Below are positions 43,524 through 53,575 of a stretch of DNA of 64,000 nucleotides, piece by piece. Positions within the stretch are counted from its first letter, which is position 1. The number at the start of each line of letters is the position of its first letter. The position numbers were made by a program, and so were the translations under genes. Origin of the DNA: Naumovozyma dairenensis CBS 421 (Eukaryota; Ascomycota; Saccharomycetes; Saccharomycetales; Saccharomycetaceae). Under the pieces are notes generated by a model, which searched no databases, was not told where the DNA came from, and saw only the letters and a list, made by a program, of their open reading frames with translations. Location: assembly GCF_000227115.2 (NCBI RefSeq), contig NC_016484.1, positions 496,001 to 560,000 of the forward strand, given 5' to 3'.

Positions 43524-46223
43524 ATGGGGCAAAGGGGTAGAACACATGGACGGGGTGAACCGCCTGTAGCATCGGCCATCGATCAGCAGCAGCAGCCATT
43601 ATCACAACAACAGCAGCAGCAGCAGCAGCTACAGCTGATGAGTAATAAGCAAATAAGGCAGTTCACAACTAGATCAAGAGCTAAAAGTACAGCAAGTTTT
43701 AAAGGGTTGAGAAGAATGCTTGCTCATGATGGTGGCGGGCAAGGATCTAATTTGCAATATGATGAACGACATGCTCCAATAAAATGTAAAAGCTCTGATT
43801 CCATCTCAAGAAAACGTGTGATTAGTGGATTAAATATGACTGCTTTATCTAGAGTGAAATCTAATCCAAATTCTATCGGCGCAGCCGGAATTATTAGCCC
43901 TAGAGATAAAGTGAAACAATATTATAATCAGCATCATCATTATCTGAATCATCATTCTCATCCACGTCAGGTAATCCATTTGAGAAGTAAGAGTTCTCAT
44001 TCTGTGTTGAATTTAGAAGATGTTGTTGAGCAATATACGAAGAATAAAGAGGAAATGGATAGGAAGAAAAATGCGGATGGAAAAGATAGGAACGATGACA
44101 AAGACTATGATGATTACGAAGAAGATGATGAGCTTAAAGAATATGATGGTATTGGTGAAGAAGAAGAAGAAGAAGAAGAAGAAGAAGAAGGTGGAACTCA
44201 ACCGGAAACTATGAATAATCTAAGTCCGGATGATAAAGTAGATCATATCACTCTCTCTTCTCAAGAGGAAACTTTGAGTTCCAGTAATTCAACACATATC
44301 GGTAATGTCCAAACAAGTGAACTAAATGGGGATGATAGAGGTGAAATACAGAAGCCATGTGATATACAAACAGCGTTAGTAGCACATCATGATAAAGGTA
44401 AGGTTGCTGTTGTTGCTGCCCCTGAAGAGGTAGAAGAAGAAGATCGTATTGATATTCCTACTTTAGATAATGTAGAGACAAGCAATGTCAATGAAGAGCA
44501 TGCCTCATTACATTCCCTGACAAGACAAGGATCAAAATTCACAGCCAGCAAATCCAATGATACCAAACCCTCAAATACTGATGATGCTTCTGCCACTAAT
44601 GCAACCAATAAGAGTGCAAACGTTCCGAGTATATCCAAGGCAATTAATGGCACACAAAAACAACGACAACATGCCACGCAAGAGAAGCAACTAGACTATC
44701 ATCCAGAACATGAGGCAAACACAATGGCGGAACATTATATTCCAACAATGATTTTATCTCAATCGACAGGGATGGAAAGGACATTCCAAGAACCTGCGTC
44801 AATTCAAAATTCCCTGGCAAATGAGTTAAAGAGGCCAGGAAGAAATACAAATATAGAGCAACAACATATTGTACCATTACAGTCACAAGAACTACCGGAT
44901 CAAGCATTTGCTCAACAGCCTCTACTACCAAATACTGATAGAGTGCCCACTGCCACCAACAAAAACATTAATAATCAAAATTTACGTCTCAAGCATTCTG
45001 ACATAGGAACTTTATCAACGGAGAATAAGGCAGATACCAGAACGTCACATTCACGTCATAATTCTACAAATCAACATGCATTTTCTACTTCAATTCCAAG
45101 TCTAACAAGTAATTTGCAAAATGCTCTTCAACAACAGCCTCAGGGGAGTTATCATAAGACTTCAAGGATACCTAGTAATATTTTAGATGCAACAAATAAT
45201 AACAGTAATACTAATATTCGTTATCATTCGGCATTGAGGAACGAAAATATCAATACCATTAATAACATAGATAGGAAAAAAAGTAAATTAAAAGAAAACG
45301 GCACTAGTAATTATCATATTAATAATAATTATACTACTAATACTACTACTACTAATAATAATAATAATACAAAGTCAGATTTATCCGCCTCATTAAATAG
45401 AAAGACTTCTAGCTCAGTTCTGAAAACTAATAATTTCCAAGCATTTTTAAAATCGGATGATAATGATGATGATGATTCCAGAACTCAAAGGAAATTATGG
45501 TTACAAAGAGAAAGCTCAATAATGGATTTAAATTTACAGAATGATAACAATAATCCAGATTCAATCTTTATGGCAAGTAATATTGAAGTGAAAAGAGAAT
45601 TCGAAAGAATTACGCATGAATATATTAATGTTAAAAGATTTTCAAATCCATTAAATGAAGCGTTAGCGAAGTTAGAATCTTTGGAAAAACCGACTAAGCT
45701 AACGAGAGGTTCCTCATCCAGCCCCGCAGCTACTACTAATAACAATAATCCTTCTACCAACAATAGCGGTACTAAAGACCGAGATATACAATCAAGTTCA
45801 TTATTATCAAGCTATCTAAACCCATCGAAGAAACCAACTGCTGATGGCTTCCTACCAGGCGAAATACGAACTTCAAAATTACAAAGGATATTATCATCTA
45901 TTTGGAGAGAGGAAAGCATTTCATTCAATAGAGATATTAATCCGCTAAACAAATCTGCAAGCCATAGTAATAGTAATGGTAATAATATTAATAATATGAA
46001 GCAATCACATACTAATGTTAATGGTTACTATTCATCTCAAAACCACAGCGGTAGTAATAATACTTTGAGGCATTCATCCATAAGGAGTGTTATGGGGACA
46101 TCTGCTACAAATATGAATCAACCATTGTATCAACACCAACGTGTGGTCAATTCTTTGCAGCCGACCACAAGAGCAGTAAATAGGCGTATGGAAAATGTTG
46201 TTCATCACCAGCAACAGAGGTAA
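43524..46223 (+). CDS. TCO89: TCO89, subunit of TOR complex 1
   Basis: This 899-residue protein (S. cerevisiae Tco89 is 799) is a largely disordered TORC1 subunit found at the vacuole. It is recognised by conserved islands: RQFTTRSRAKSTASFKGLRR near the N-terminus, then KRVISGLNMTALSRVKSN, MILSQSTGMERTFQ, the block RTQRKLWLQRESSIMDL, EFERITHEY-NVKRF-NPL, and the C-terminal VNSLQPTTRAVNRRMENV. Between them lie Gln, Asn, Thr and Glu runs, including a (GAA)n tract at about 44155-44190 encoding polyglutamate. In S. cerevisiae TCO89 (YPL180W) sits beside PPQ1 and near RTT10, as here; CTI6 is missing. Confidence 0.94.
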   Translation: MGQRGRTHGRGEPPVASAIDQQQQPLSQQQQQQQQLQLMSNKQIRQFTTRSRAKSTASFKGLRRMLAHDGGGQGSNLQYDERHAPIKCKSSDSISRKRVISGLNMTALSRVKSNPNSIGAAGIISPRDKVKQYYNQHHHYLNHHSHPRQVIHLRSKSSHSVLNLEDVVEQYTKNKEEMDRKKNADGKDRNDDKDYDDYEEDDELKEYDGIGEEEEEEEEEEEGGTQPETMNNLSPDDKVDHITLSSQEETLSSSNSTHIGNVQTSELNGDDRGEIQKPCDIQTALVAHHDKGKVAVVAAPEEVEEEDRIDIPTLDNVETSNVNEEHASLHSLTRQGSKFTASKSNDTKPSNTDDASATNATNKSANVPSISKAINGTQKQRQHATQEKQLDYHPEHEANTMAEHYIPTMILSQSTGMERTFQEPASIQNSLANELKRPGRNTNIEQQHIVPLQSQELPDQAFAQQPLLPNTDRVPTATNKNINNQNLRLKHSDIGTLSTENKADTRTSHSRHNSTNQHAFSTSIPSLTSNLQNALQQQPQGSYHKTSRIPSNILDATNNNSNTNIRYHSALRNENINTINNIDRKKSKLKENGTSNYHINNNYTTNTTTTNNNNNTKSDLSASLNRKTSSSVLKTNNFQAFLKSDDNDDDDSRTQRKLWLQRESSIMDLNLQNDNNNPDSIFMASNIEVKREFERITHEYINVKRFSNPLNEALAKLESLEKPTKLTRGSSSSPAATTNNNNPSTNNSGTKDRDIQSSSLLSSYLNPSKKPTADGFLPGEIRTSKLQRILSSIWREESISFNRDINPLNKSASHSNSNGNNINNMKQSHTNVNGYYSSQNHSGSNNTLRHSSIRSVMGTSATNMNQPLYQHQRVVNSLQPTTRAVNRRMENVVHHQQQR

Positions 46224-46550
46224 AAACCGTGAAAGTCACATTTGATAGATAAGAACCTACATATACCGTATACAAAAAAATAAATAGATACTTCGATACA
46301 TAGATAGGCTGTCTTTGGTAAAAGATCTTTTATAAGCTCAGTCGTTTCACTTGACCAAAATTACTTTTAATGGGCGGCAACATCTCGAAAATTTTTCAGT
46401 CTTCTCGAAAACACAACATAAAGTATTAGAGGAATACATAGTCATCGATTATTGAAGCATGTTGATCCAGATAAAGTTACTTATATACCGTATTTGAGGA
46501 ACTGTGCATTCCATACATAGGTACATCCATTTTACAAACTCAATTGACAA
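46224..46550. other. TCO89-RTT10 spacer
   Basis: This is 327 bases, AT-rich. In S. cerevisiae CTI6 lies in this interval; no remnant is recognised. Confidence 0.45.
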
Positions 46551-49500
46551 ATGGCAGAAACATGCATGAAGGAATTGTCTCATTATGGCCCTTCATTATG
46601 TGTCAAATTTTATAAAAATTACGTCGTATCAGGCTATGGTCCATTCATCCAAATTTATGACTACCATGATAATGGCAAATTGATACATAAATCCAAAATG
46701 TTCCGTAAGAATAAGATACATGGATTAAGTGTTTCGTCTGAAGGTAAATTATTGGTTTTCGGTTCAAGATCTGTTTCTGTTGTGGATCTAGATGATGATT
46801 TGATTAATAATGATGAAAATGTAGATGCAATTCGGTTTGAGAAATTAAACTCCGAATGGATCATCAATGGTGAGTTTAGTGCTAATGGTAAATTTATTTA
46901 CCTTTTAACAAGTTACAATAAGGTTCTTATTTGTGATTTGATTGGTAATGTTGTCTCAGAGAAAGTACTGCCAGGCGAACGTTCAATCTTATATTCTGGT
47001 TCTATTAAGGTTCTATCCAATGATAAGGTTTTGATTAATGCCGGTACTGTCATGGGTGGTGTCTTAATATGGGACTTGTCTACTGAAAGTAAAATTCATA
47101 ATTTATTAGGTCATGAAGGTTCAATTTTTCATGTCACTGTAAGTGATAATGGAGAACTTGTTGCAAGTTGTTCAGATGATCGATCGATAAGAATTTGGGA
47201 TATAAAACTGGGTAAGGAATTATGTATCGGTTGGGGTCATACTGCAAGAATTTGGAATCTAAAATTCTTCTCAAATGGTACCAAATTAGTTAGTGTTTCA
47301 GAAGATTCAACATGCCGTATTTGGGATCTTAGAAGTAACAACAACGAGACCTTTGAGTTGAGATTATCACAAGTACATGAAGCTCATTTGATTAAAAACG
47401 TCTGGGGTGTCGATATTCAAGAAGAGGAAAACCTTGCCGTTACATCAGGTAATGATGGGAGAATCAAATTAATCGATATCAAAGATTACGGAGATCCATC
47501 AAATGAAATTTCATTCAGTATGGATGATATCTCTGAAAAATCTGTGATAAAATTCAATAAAGAGGAAATTATTAAAGGTTTCCATCAATTTAAATTCGGA
47601 CTTATTGCCATAACTTCATTAGGAAAAATCATCAAATTTGATTTTGAAACAGAAGTTTGGCAACTAATAAGTGTGTACGACAAGTTCGTCTCATATTCAT
47701 CCACTAACGCCATAGTAAAACATAATATCATTATATTTTCTAATAATAAATGTGATCTCTTATTATTGAAATTCTCCTCAGATGGACATGATATAACGGT
47801 CAAACAAGAATTGCACTTAGATGAGTTGAGCAAGACAAATAATTGTTTAGTCGAGGAATTCAACGAAGAATCATTGTTAGTATGTTTAGAATCCCCAAAC
47901 CCCCGTGATAAATTCATTTGTTTACAAATAAATAACGAAACTTTAACCATAGTAGAAAAATACTCGTTCACTAAACCAGAAAATTTTGTATCATCATGTT
48001 TAGAAGTTTTCCAACATTACATTTTGGTTGGATCCCGTTTTGCAACTATTGCCATTTTTGATAAAAGAAATGTAGATAAATCAGCCTACATTATAAAGAG
48101 ATTAAATCACGGTGATACTACTACAAATATAGCATACGTAGAATGCAATGAACATCAGTCACATTTATTCTCTGTCACAAACAGGGATGGTTACTATAAT
48201 TTTATTAGTATTAATTTCCCATCTGATTGCAACGGTTCAATAACTTACAAGGTGATTCATTCTAATAAGATAATGAAGGGGTTCCTAGAAGGTGCATTTT
48301 TCAACGATAAGGGAGAATATATAACGTACGGGTTTAAGTCAAGCTTATTTTATATTTATAATGAAACTCATTGTTATGAAATTGCAAGTCAAGTCTGTGG
48401 TGGTGCACATCGCCAATGGAAATTGTTTCCTTGTGATAGCGACGAAGAAGAAGAAACTCAATTCACATTAATTTATATCAAAGCTTCAAGGTTACACTTG
48501 AAAAGAATAAACAAATTGTCTGTACCTGAAACTTTAGAAAGTGGCCTTCATGGAAGGGAAATTAGAGATGTTACAATCTTGAAAGAAAAATCCTATAACG
48601 ATGAATATATTTTTTGTACCGGTTCGGAAGATACAACTCTTAAATTGGGTCAATTCAATACGGTTACTGGTAAGGTGACTAATCATTGGACTGAAAGGAA
48701 ACATGTCTCTGGTTTACAACGTTGTAAATTTATTAGTGAAAAGTTAATGATCTCATCATCTGCCAGAGAAGAATTATTACTTTGGGAAATTAATGATGAA
48801 TTCCAATCAGGTCCTTATATTACTATACGACAAACTTTACCTACTTCAAGTGATAATCCTGATTTAAGAATAATGGATTTCGATACTATATTTTTAACAA
48901 ACGGATTGGATTTTATTGTCTCTACAGTTTATTCCGATTCCGGTGTCAAGATATGGTATTATGATCATGCAAAGAATATTTTCAAGTTGTTAATAGAAGG
49001 GCGTTACTCCACAGTTTGTATCTTGAACACATCTTTAGAGATATTCCGTAATCAAGTATGGCTATTTATTGCCACTACAGATGGGCAATTGATTACATAT
49101 AATATTACTGATTATATTCCATTTGCTGTTTCCAAAGAAGAAAAGAGTCGTTTAGTAGCTCAATCTGTAATGAATGAGGAAATAATTGGCTTACCGTTAC
49201 CAATTGGAACAATGGTCGTTCACCAATCAGGAATAAAGACAATGAATATTTTCCAAGATGACAATAATCTGAAAATTTACACGGGAGGTGATGATAATGC
49301 TATTGGAATAATTGTATTTAAATACGATCAAACGAAGGGAACGATTGAAGGAAACATAACTTCTTTTGAGAAAAATGCAGGTTCATCTACTATAACATCT
49401 TGTGTCGTTTTTAACCATGGAAAGAACTTATTAAGTACATCAGTGGATCAAATTGTGAGGATATGGACGGTTGAGGATGATATCTTACGGTTGTCTGAAC

Positions 49501-49610
49501 AAAAATATACTACCTGTGCAGATACAGGCGCTGCCGATATTGTTACTGATAAGAATGACTCCAATAAGCTATTGATTGGTGGCGTTGGCTTATCCATTTG
49601 GGAATCATAA
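46551..49610 (+). CDS. RTT10: RTT10 (WDR6 homologue), WD40 protein
   Basis: This 1019-residue protein (S. cerevisiae Rtt10/Trm734 is 1013) is made of two or three WD40 propellers. It partners Trm7 for 2'-O-methylation of the wobble base in certain tRNAs, and mutants also affect endosomal recycling and Ty1 transposition. Clear blades include LLGHEGSIFHVTVSDNGELV followed by ASCSDDRSIRIWDI, KLVSVSEDSTCRIWDLRS and, near the end, LLSTSVDQIVRIWTVEDD. It is convergent with RTC6 (206 bases between stops), matching YPL183C and YPL183W-A. Confidence 0.95.
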   Translation: MAETCMKELSHYGPSLCVKFYKNYVVSGYGPFIQIYDYHDNGKLIHKSKMFRKNKIHGLSVSSEGKLLVFGSRSVSVVDLDDDLINNDENVDAIRFEKLNSEWIINGEFSANGKFIYLLTSYNKVLICDLIGNVVSEKVLPGERSILYSGSIKVLSNDKVLINAGTVMGGVLIWDLSTESKIHNLLGHEGSIFHVTVSDNGELVASCSDDRSIRIWDIKLGKELCIGWGHTARIWNLKFFSNGTKLVSVSEDSTCRIWDLRSNNNETFELRLSQVHEAHLIKNVWGVDIQEEENLAVTSGNDGRIKLIDIKDYGDPSNEISFSMDDISEKSVIKFNKEEIIKGFHQFKFGLIAITSLGKIIKFDFETEVWQLISVYDKFVSYSSTNAIVKHNIIIFSNNKCDLLLLKFSSDGHDITVKQELHLDELSKTNNCLVEEFNEESLLVCLESPNPRDKFICLQINNETLTIVEKYSFTKPENFVSSCLEVFQHYILVGSRFATIAIFDKRNVDKSAYIIKRLNHGDTTTNIAYVECNEHQSHLFSVTNRDGYYNFISINFPSDCNGSITYKVIHSNKIMKGFLEGAFFNDKGEYITYGFKSSLFYIYNETHCYEIASQVCGGAHRQWKLFPCDSDEEEETQFTLIYIKASRLHLKRINKLSVPETLESGLHGREIRDVTILKEKSYNDEYIFCTGSEDTTLKLGQFNTVTGKVTNHWTERKHVSGLQRCKFISEKLMISSSAREELLLWEINDEFQSGPYITIRQTLPTSSDNPDLRIMDFDTIFLTNGLDFIVSTVYSDSGVKIWYYDHAKNIFKLLIEGRYSTVCILNTSLEIFRNQVWLFIATTDGQLITYNITDYIPFAVSKEEKSRLVAQSVMNEEIIGLPLPIGTMVVHQSGIKTMNIFQDDNNLKIYTGGDDNAIGIIVFKYDQTKGTIEGNITSFEKNAGSSTITSCVVFNHGKNLLSTSVDQIVRIWTVEDDILRLSEQKYTTCADTGAADIVTDKNDSNKLLIGGVGLSIWES

Positions 49611-49816
49611 TCACTTATCTTGTGCAACCACATTGCATTGGAATACATATTATATGTCTTGGCTGGCGTCGTACCTTTGGACATTGACAAAAAGAACTAG
49701 ATATAATGAATGGTACATGTGTGAAGTTTTGCTTTTTATTGATTATAGATTATATACAAGGTGTATAGAAGAATGTTAAATTTTAGAATATTGAAGAACG
49801 CTTTCAATATTTCCCA

Positions 49817-50101
49817 TTATCCTTGGCGTTGTTTGTGTTTGGGATTGGATTTACAATAAATATATACTCTTCCCTTACGTCTAACGACATAACAATGTGC
49901 ACAGAACTTCTTAACAGATGTCCTTACTTTGAACCCTCTGTTAGAGATAAGGAGAGACACTTTAGATGTGAATTCATCCTTCTGTAATAGCATCGGACTT
50001 CTTGTTAGGGATGTTGACCAGTTCCGAATAAAGAGAGGTGACGACGATAATCTGTTTACTTTGAAAAGCGCTTGAAGAGGTCTTGAAATGGTGGACATCA
50101 T
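49817..50101 (-). CDS. RTC6: RTC6, mitochondrial ribosomal protein bL36m
   Basis: This 94-residue protein is the mitochondrial large-subunit protein homologous to bacterial L36. The C-terminal 39 residues carry the bL36 core [20 protein letters not shown] plus [17 protein letters not shown], with the Cys-x2-Cys...Cys...His zinc-site layout. The N-terminal ~50 residues are basic and hydroxylated, fitting a mitochondrial presequence. Two adjacent ATGs (50101 and 50098) could start it. It is easily missed because of its size. Synteny with RTT10 and MRN1 is the same as around YPL183W-A. Confidence 0.95.
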   Translation of the reverse strand: MMSTISRPLQALFKVNRLSSSPLFIRNWSTSLTRSPMLLQKDEFTSKVSLLISNRGFKVRTSVKKFCAHCYVVRRKGRVYIYCKSNPKHKQRQG

Positions 50102-50977
50102 TATAATGGTCTTGTATCTTTGGGTATGCAGGTACTATGCAATTAGTTTCCCGATTATCCTCTTACCTTTATTGCTCTTTGTTTCTATCTACGAGTTTTG
50201 GCTCTTCATTCAGTTTATACTCTGTATTTTGAGTCCCCTTCGAGCTTATTATACAAAATCCGTAAAATTTTTGAAACTATTTTCATTTCATCGTCGATTA
50301 GTTCTTTGGAACACGTCGACAAGACAATAAAAAAAGAAGAACCTAGCAAGGGAAAAGAGTGATACTTTGAATCATCCATCAGTGTTACTATTACTGCTTT
50401 ACTACCACTGCTCTTTCATGGTACTACAGACTCGTATTTATCATATATCATCCGCTAACTGTTCATTTTAGAACCAAGCTTCCGTGAATTATCTACATTT
50501 TTGAGAAACAACCGCCTATTCCACTTTATAAGAAATCATCAAATTGTTTTCCTAAAAAGTCAGCTGCAACATAATTAACTACATCTTTTTTTCCTAAAGA
50601 CACTTCTTTCGATTCTTTGATTCTTTGATTCATTAATTTAAATTTTATTTTTTTTCATTCACTTCAATTCACCCATTCTTTTTTTCTCTTTTAAAATCAT
50701 CAAATTTTAAAATCTTCAATTCTAAAGGACAATCAACTACATTATATTATATCATATTTTTTACTTTTCAATTTTTTTTATTCTTTATTCATATCAACAC
50801 AATTTTCGACAGCTTTTCGTCCATCAAAATTCCTCTTTCATATTTTTGATTCCAATTTCATTTTGCATACTGGTAACATTAGCAAAACTACCTAATACTG
50901 CATTTAAACTCAGCAAATCAAAAACAAAACAATACTAAAAAACTAACCACAGACAGAAAAAAAAACTCATATTGAAC
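50102..50977. other. MRN1 upstream region with pyrimidine-rich leader
   Basis: This is about 875 bases. The part near MRN1 (50520-50970) is rich in T and C, with repeats such as GATTCTTTGATTC and AAATTTTAAAATC, like a long 5' leader. Hydrophobic short frames on the plus strand come from the T-rich sequence. Confidence 0.45.
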
Positions 50978-53020
50978 ATGGTCTTCCATTCTGCCCCATA
51001 TTTTGAAGAAGGTGTACCTTATTCCAACAACGGTAATCAATATCAATTTGAACCTACAACAACTTTTACTTCGATTGATCAACATAACCTATATCGAGGC
51101 AATGAGGAAGATGTCGCAACTCTTGGTATCGAAGAAGATGAGAGCCGTTTATGGCTGGGCGGTTCATCATATCCTGTAAATTCCCAATACATTAACGATG
51201 GAAGAAATGGTCATATTTATAGTGCTGCTCCATTACATTATACAGAACCCATGATGGCTACAAATAATTCAGGTATGAATTCCAAATATATTGACAATGA
51301 ATTTGAGCAACAAAATCATTATCCGATTATTTCTCAAGAGCCAGAAAATTATCATTCTTTACCTGTTTCAATTTCTCCATATTTACCTCAATCCAGGTTT
51401 CAACAGCAACAGCAGCACCACCACCAACAACAACAACAAGAAAATGGTTATTACAATAATAATAACAATTCTTTCGGCAGAGGTCCCACACCAATGCTTT
51501 CAAACATGCCATCCATGGTCCCAACAGTGGAAAACATGGTAACTGCAACAGCTGCCGCAGTAGCTAATGCAAATACACGAATGCAATCCACTATGGGATC
51601 AAGGCTTAATGATCCATTAGATTTCACTACAGCACCAAGTAGGACCGTATACTTGGGTAACATACCTTCCGATTTAACTGTGAAAGAATTATTAGACCAT
51701 GTTCGTAGTGGAGTCATTGAAGATGTCAAGATAATCCCAGAGAAATTATGTGCCTTTATTTCATTTTTGGATGAAAATTCAGCACTTTTATTCCATTCCG
51801 ATGCTATTTTGAAAAGATTGAATATTAATGGTAAGGATATTAAGATTGGATGGGGGAAATCCACTGCTGTTGATCCAATGATTGCTACGAGAATTATTAA
51901 CGATGGTGCTACGAGAAATGTATTTATTGGTCAATTGAAAACTAAATCATTTGATCCTAATAAGGCAAAAGTTACCAAGATGCCACCGTCAAGAAACCAC
52001 GATATTAACGCTACTATAAGTAACGAGAATGATGAGAAGGAAAATGGAGTGGATACTGCTCATGTAGAAGGAGAAGTCGAAGTCGGAGAAGAAGAGGAGC
52101 CAATTTCAGATGCGAAATTAAGGAAAGACCTTGCTGATTTTGGTGATATTGATTGTATTAAAATTGTAGAAGATAAAGGGATTGCATTCATTCATTTCGC
52201 ATCTATAACCAGTGCTATTAAATGTGTTCATAATTTAAATTCCATGAATGATTATTACTCTACAAAGAAAATCTTCTATGGAAAGGATAGATGTGCATTC
52301 ATAACGAAGACTCAACAACATAATGCCGCTCAATTTCTTGGTATTCAATCAGGTATGAAGAATTTAATTGAATTTTCTGATAGGAATGTCATCTCTAATG
52401 CACTTTTACAACAATCCGCGGCAGCAGCAGCTATTGCCACATCTGCAGGCGGTCCCAACAATCTTGGTAATAGAACCATCTATTTAGGAAATTTACCTAA
52501 AGATATTAGAGTTGAAGAGATTTGTAATGTTGTAAGAGGAGGTCTTCTACAAAGTGTGAAATTGTTGGGGGATAGATATGTATGTTTTGTTACGTTCATT
52601 GATCCTACTGCAGCAGCTCAATTTTTTGCCATGAGTTCATTACATGGGTTGACTATTCAAAAGAAACGTTGCAAAGTTGGTTGGGGGAAACATTCAGGCC
52701 CATTATCTAATGCCTTGGCATTGGCTGTCAGTCATGGGGCATCTAGGAATATTTATATCGGTAATATTGATTTTGCAACAGATAAAAAAAGGGATAATCC
52801 TATTTTCACTGAAGATTCGTTAAGGAAGATGTTCAGTATGTATGGTGAAATGGAACAAATTAATTTCTTACCAGAAAAGAATTGTTGTTTTATTAATTTC
52901 ACTAATATTAGTAATGCCATCTTGGCATTAGACAAGATCAAATCAAATCCAGTTTTTAAAGATTTGAAGATTAATTTCGGTAAGGACAGATGTGGGAATA
53001 TTCCTCATCAAGTACGTTAG
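50978..53020 (+). CDS. MRN1: MRN1, RNA-binding protein with four RRM-type domains
   Basis: This protein has 680 residues from the ATG at 50978 (S. cerevisiae Mrn1 is 612). After a Gln/His/Asn-rich N-terminus four RRM-like domains follow: RTVYLGNIPSDLTVKELLDH (about 221), RNVFIGQLKTKSF (about 311, interrupted by an acidic insert), RTIYLGNLPKDIRVEEIC (about 498) and RNIYIGNIDFAT (about 589). Each has an RNP1-like aromatic strand (for example IAFIHFAS, YVCFVTFID, NCCFINFTN). Mrn1 binds mRNAs, many for cell-wall and mitochondrial proteins, and links to remodeler mutants. The order RTT10-RTC6-MRN1 equals YPL183C-YPL184C. Confidence 0.94.
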   Translation: MVFHSAPYFEEGVPYSNNGNQYQFEPTTTFTSIDQHNLYRGNEEDVATLGIEEDESRLWLGGSSYPVNSQYINDGRNGHIYSAAPLHYTEPMMATNNSGMNSKYIDNEFEQQNHYPIISQEPENYHSLPVSISPYLPQSRFQQQQQHHHQQQQQENGYYNNNNNSFGRGPTPMLSNMPSMVPTVENMVTATAAAVANANTRMQSTMGSRLNDPLDFTTAPSRTVYLGNIPSDLTVKELLDHVRSGVIEDVKIIPEKLCAFISFLDENSALLFHSDAILKRLNINGKDIKIGWGKSTAVDPMIATRIINDGATRNVFIGQLKTKSFDPNKAKVTKMPPSRNHDINATISNENDEKENGVDTAHVEGEVEVGEEEEPISDAKLRKDLADFGDIDCIKIVEDKGIAFIHFASITSAIKCVHNLNSMNDYYSTKKIFYGKDRCAFITKTQQHNAAQFLGIQSGMKNLIEFSDRNVISNALLQQSAAAAAIATSAGGPNNLGNRTIYLGNLPKDIRVEEICNVVRGGLLQSVKLLGDRYVCFVTFIDPTAAAQFFAMSSLHGLTIQKKRCKVGWGKHSGPLSNALALAVSHGASRNIYIGNIDFATDKKRDNPIFTEDSLRKMFSMYGEMEQINFLPEKNCCFINFTNISNAILALDKIKSNPVFKDLKINFGKDRCGNIPHQVR

Positions 53021-53575
53021 TAAGAAACTTCGTCGTTGTTATATAAGCGCAAGCTGTATACATATATTGTTACTATTACCATTACTATTACTTTTACTAT
53101 GTTTACTATTATGATAAAGTGCTATTTTCCTATTTAGTGCCCATTGTACATATGTATAGCTATATACCCGTGTACTGTTCAAACAAAGAAGAGAAACTAC
53201 CTCTCGCCAGTGTGGTCGACGTCCCTTGTTGATGTTATATTATCTTATCTTGAAGAGAGATCATATCATGTTGCTTGTTGCTTGTTGCGGAAGGGGCGTC
53301 TCTTTCAAAGTATACGCGCAACAACACAGAAGGGAGAAGGGATCACACAATATACTACCGTACTATCCCTTATTCTGACAAAAACATCCTGAATAATAGC
53401 AACAAGAACAACAAGAAGTAATAGGACCTGGAATTTCGAGAAATAATAAGTTCCCTTAAGAATTGAATTCAGTTTTCTAGAATTTTTTATTGGGATTATT
53501 AATTTGAACAAACTGGACTTACTGGAATAGTTCGTCTATATACACTGATCAAAAGGAGATATCATACGTGCAGAA
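53021..53575. other. MRN1-CRP1 spacer
   Basis: This is about 555 bases between two plus-strand genes. Short TTACTATTACTATT-type repeats follow the MRN1 stop (53069-53110). UIP4, expected nearby from S. cerevisiae, is not seen. Confidence 0.45.

Noticed and set aside
44013..44201. Minus-strand phenylalanine-rich frame inside TCO89
   Set aside because: It is the reverse of the polyglutamate GAA repeat.
50088..50330. 80-codon hydrophobic plus-strand frame upstream of MRN1
   Set aside because: It overlaps the start of RTC6 on the other strand, and its hydrophobicity comes from T-rich leader sequence.
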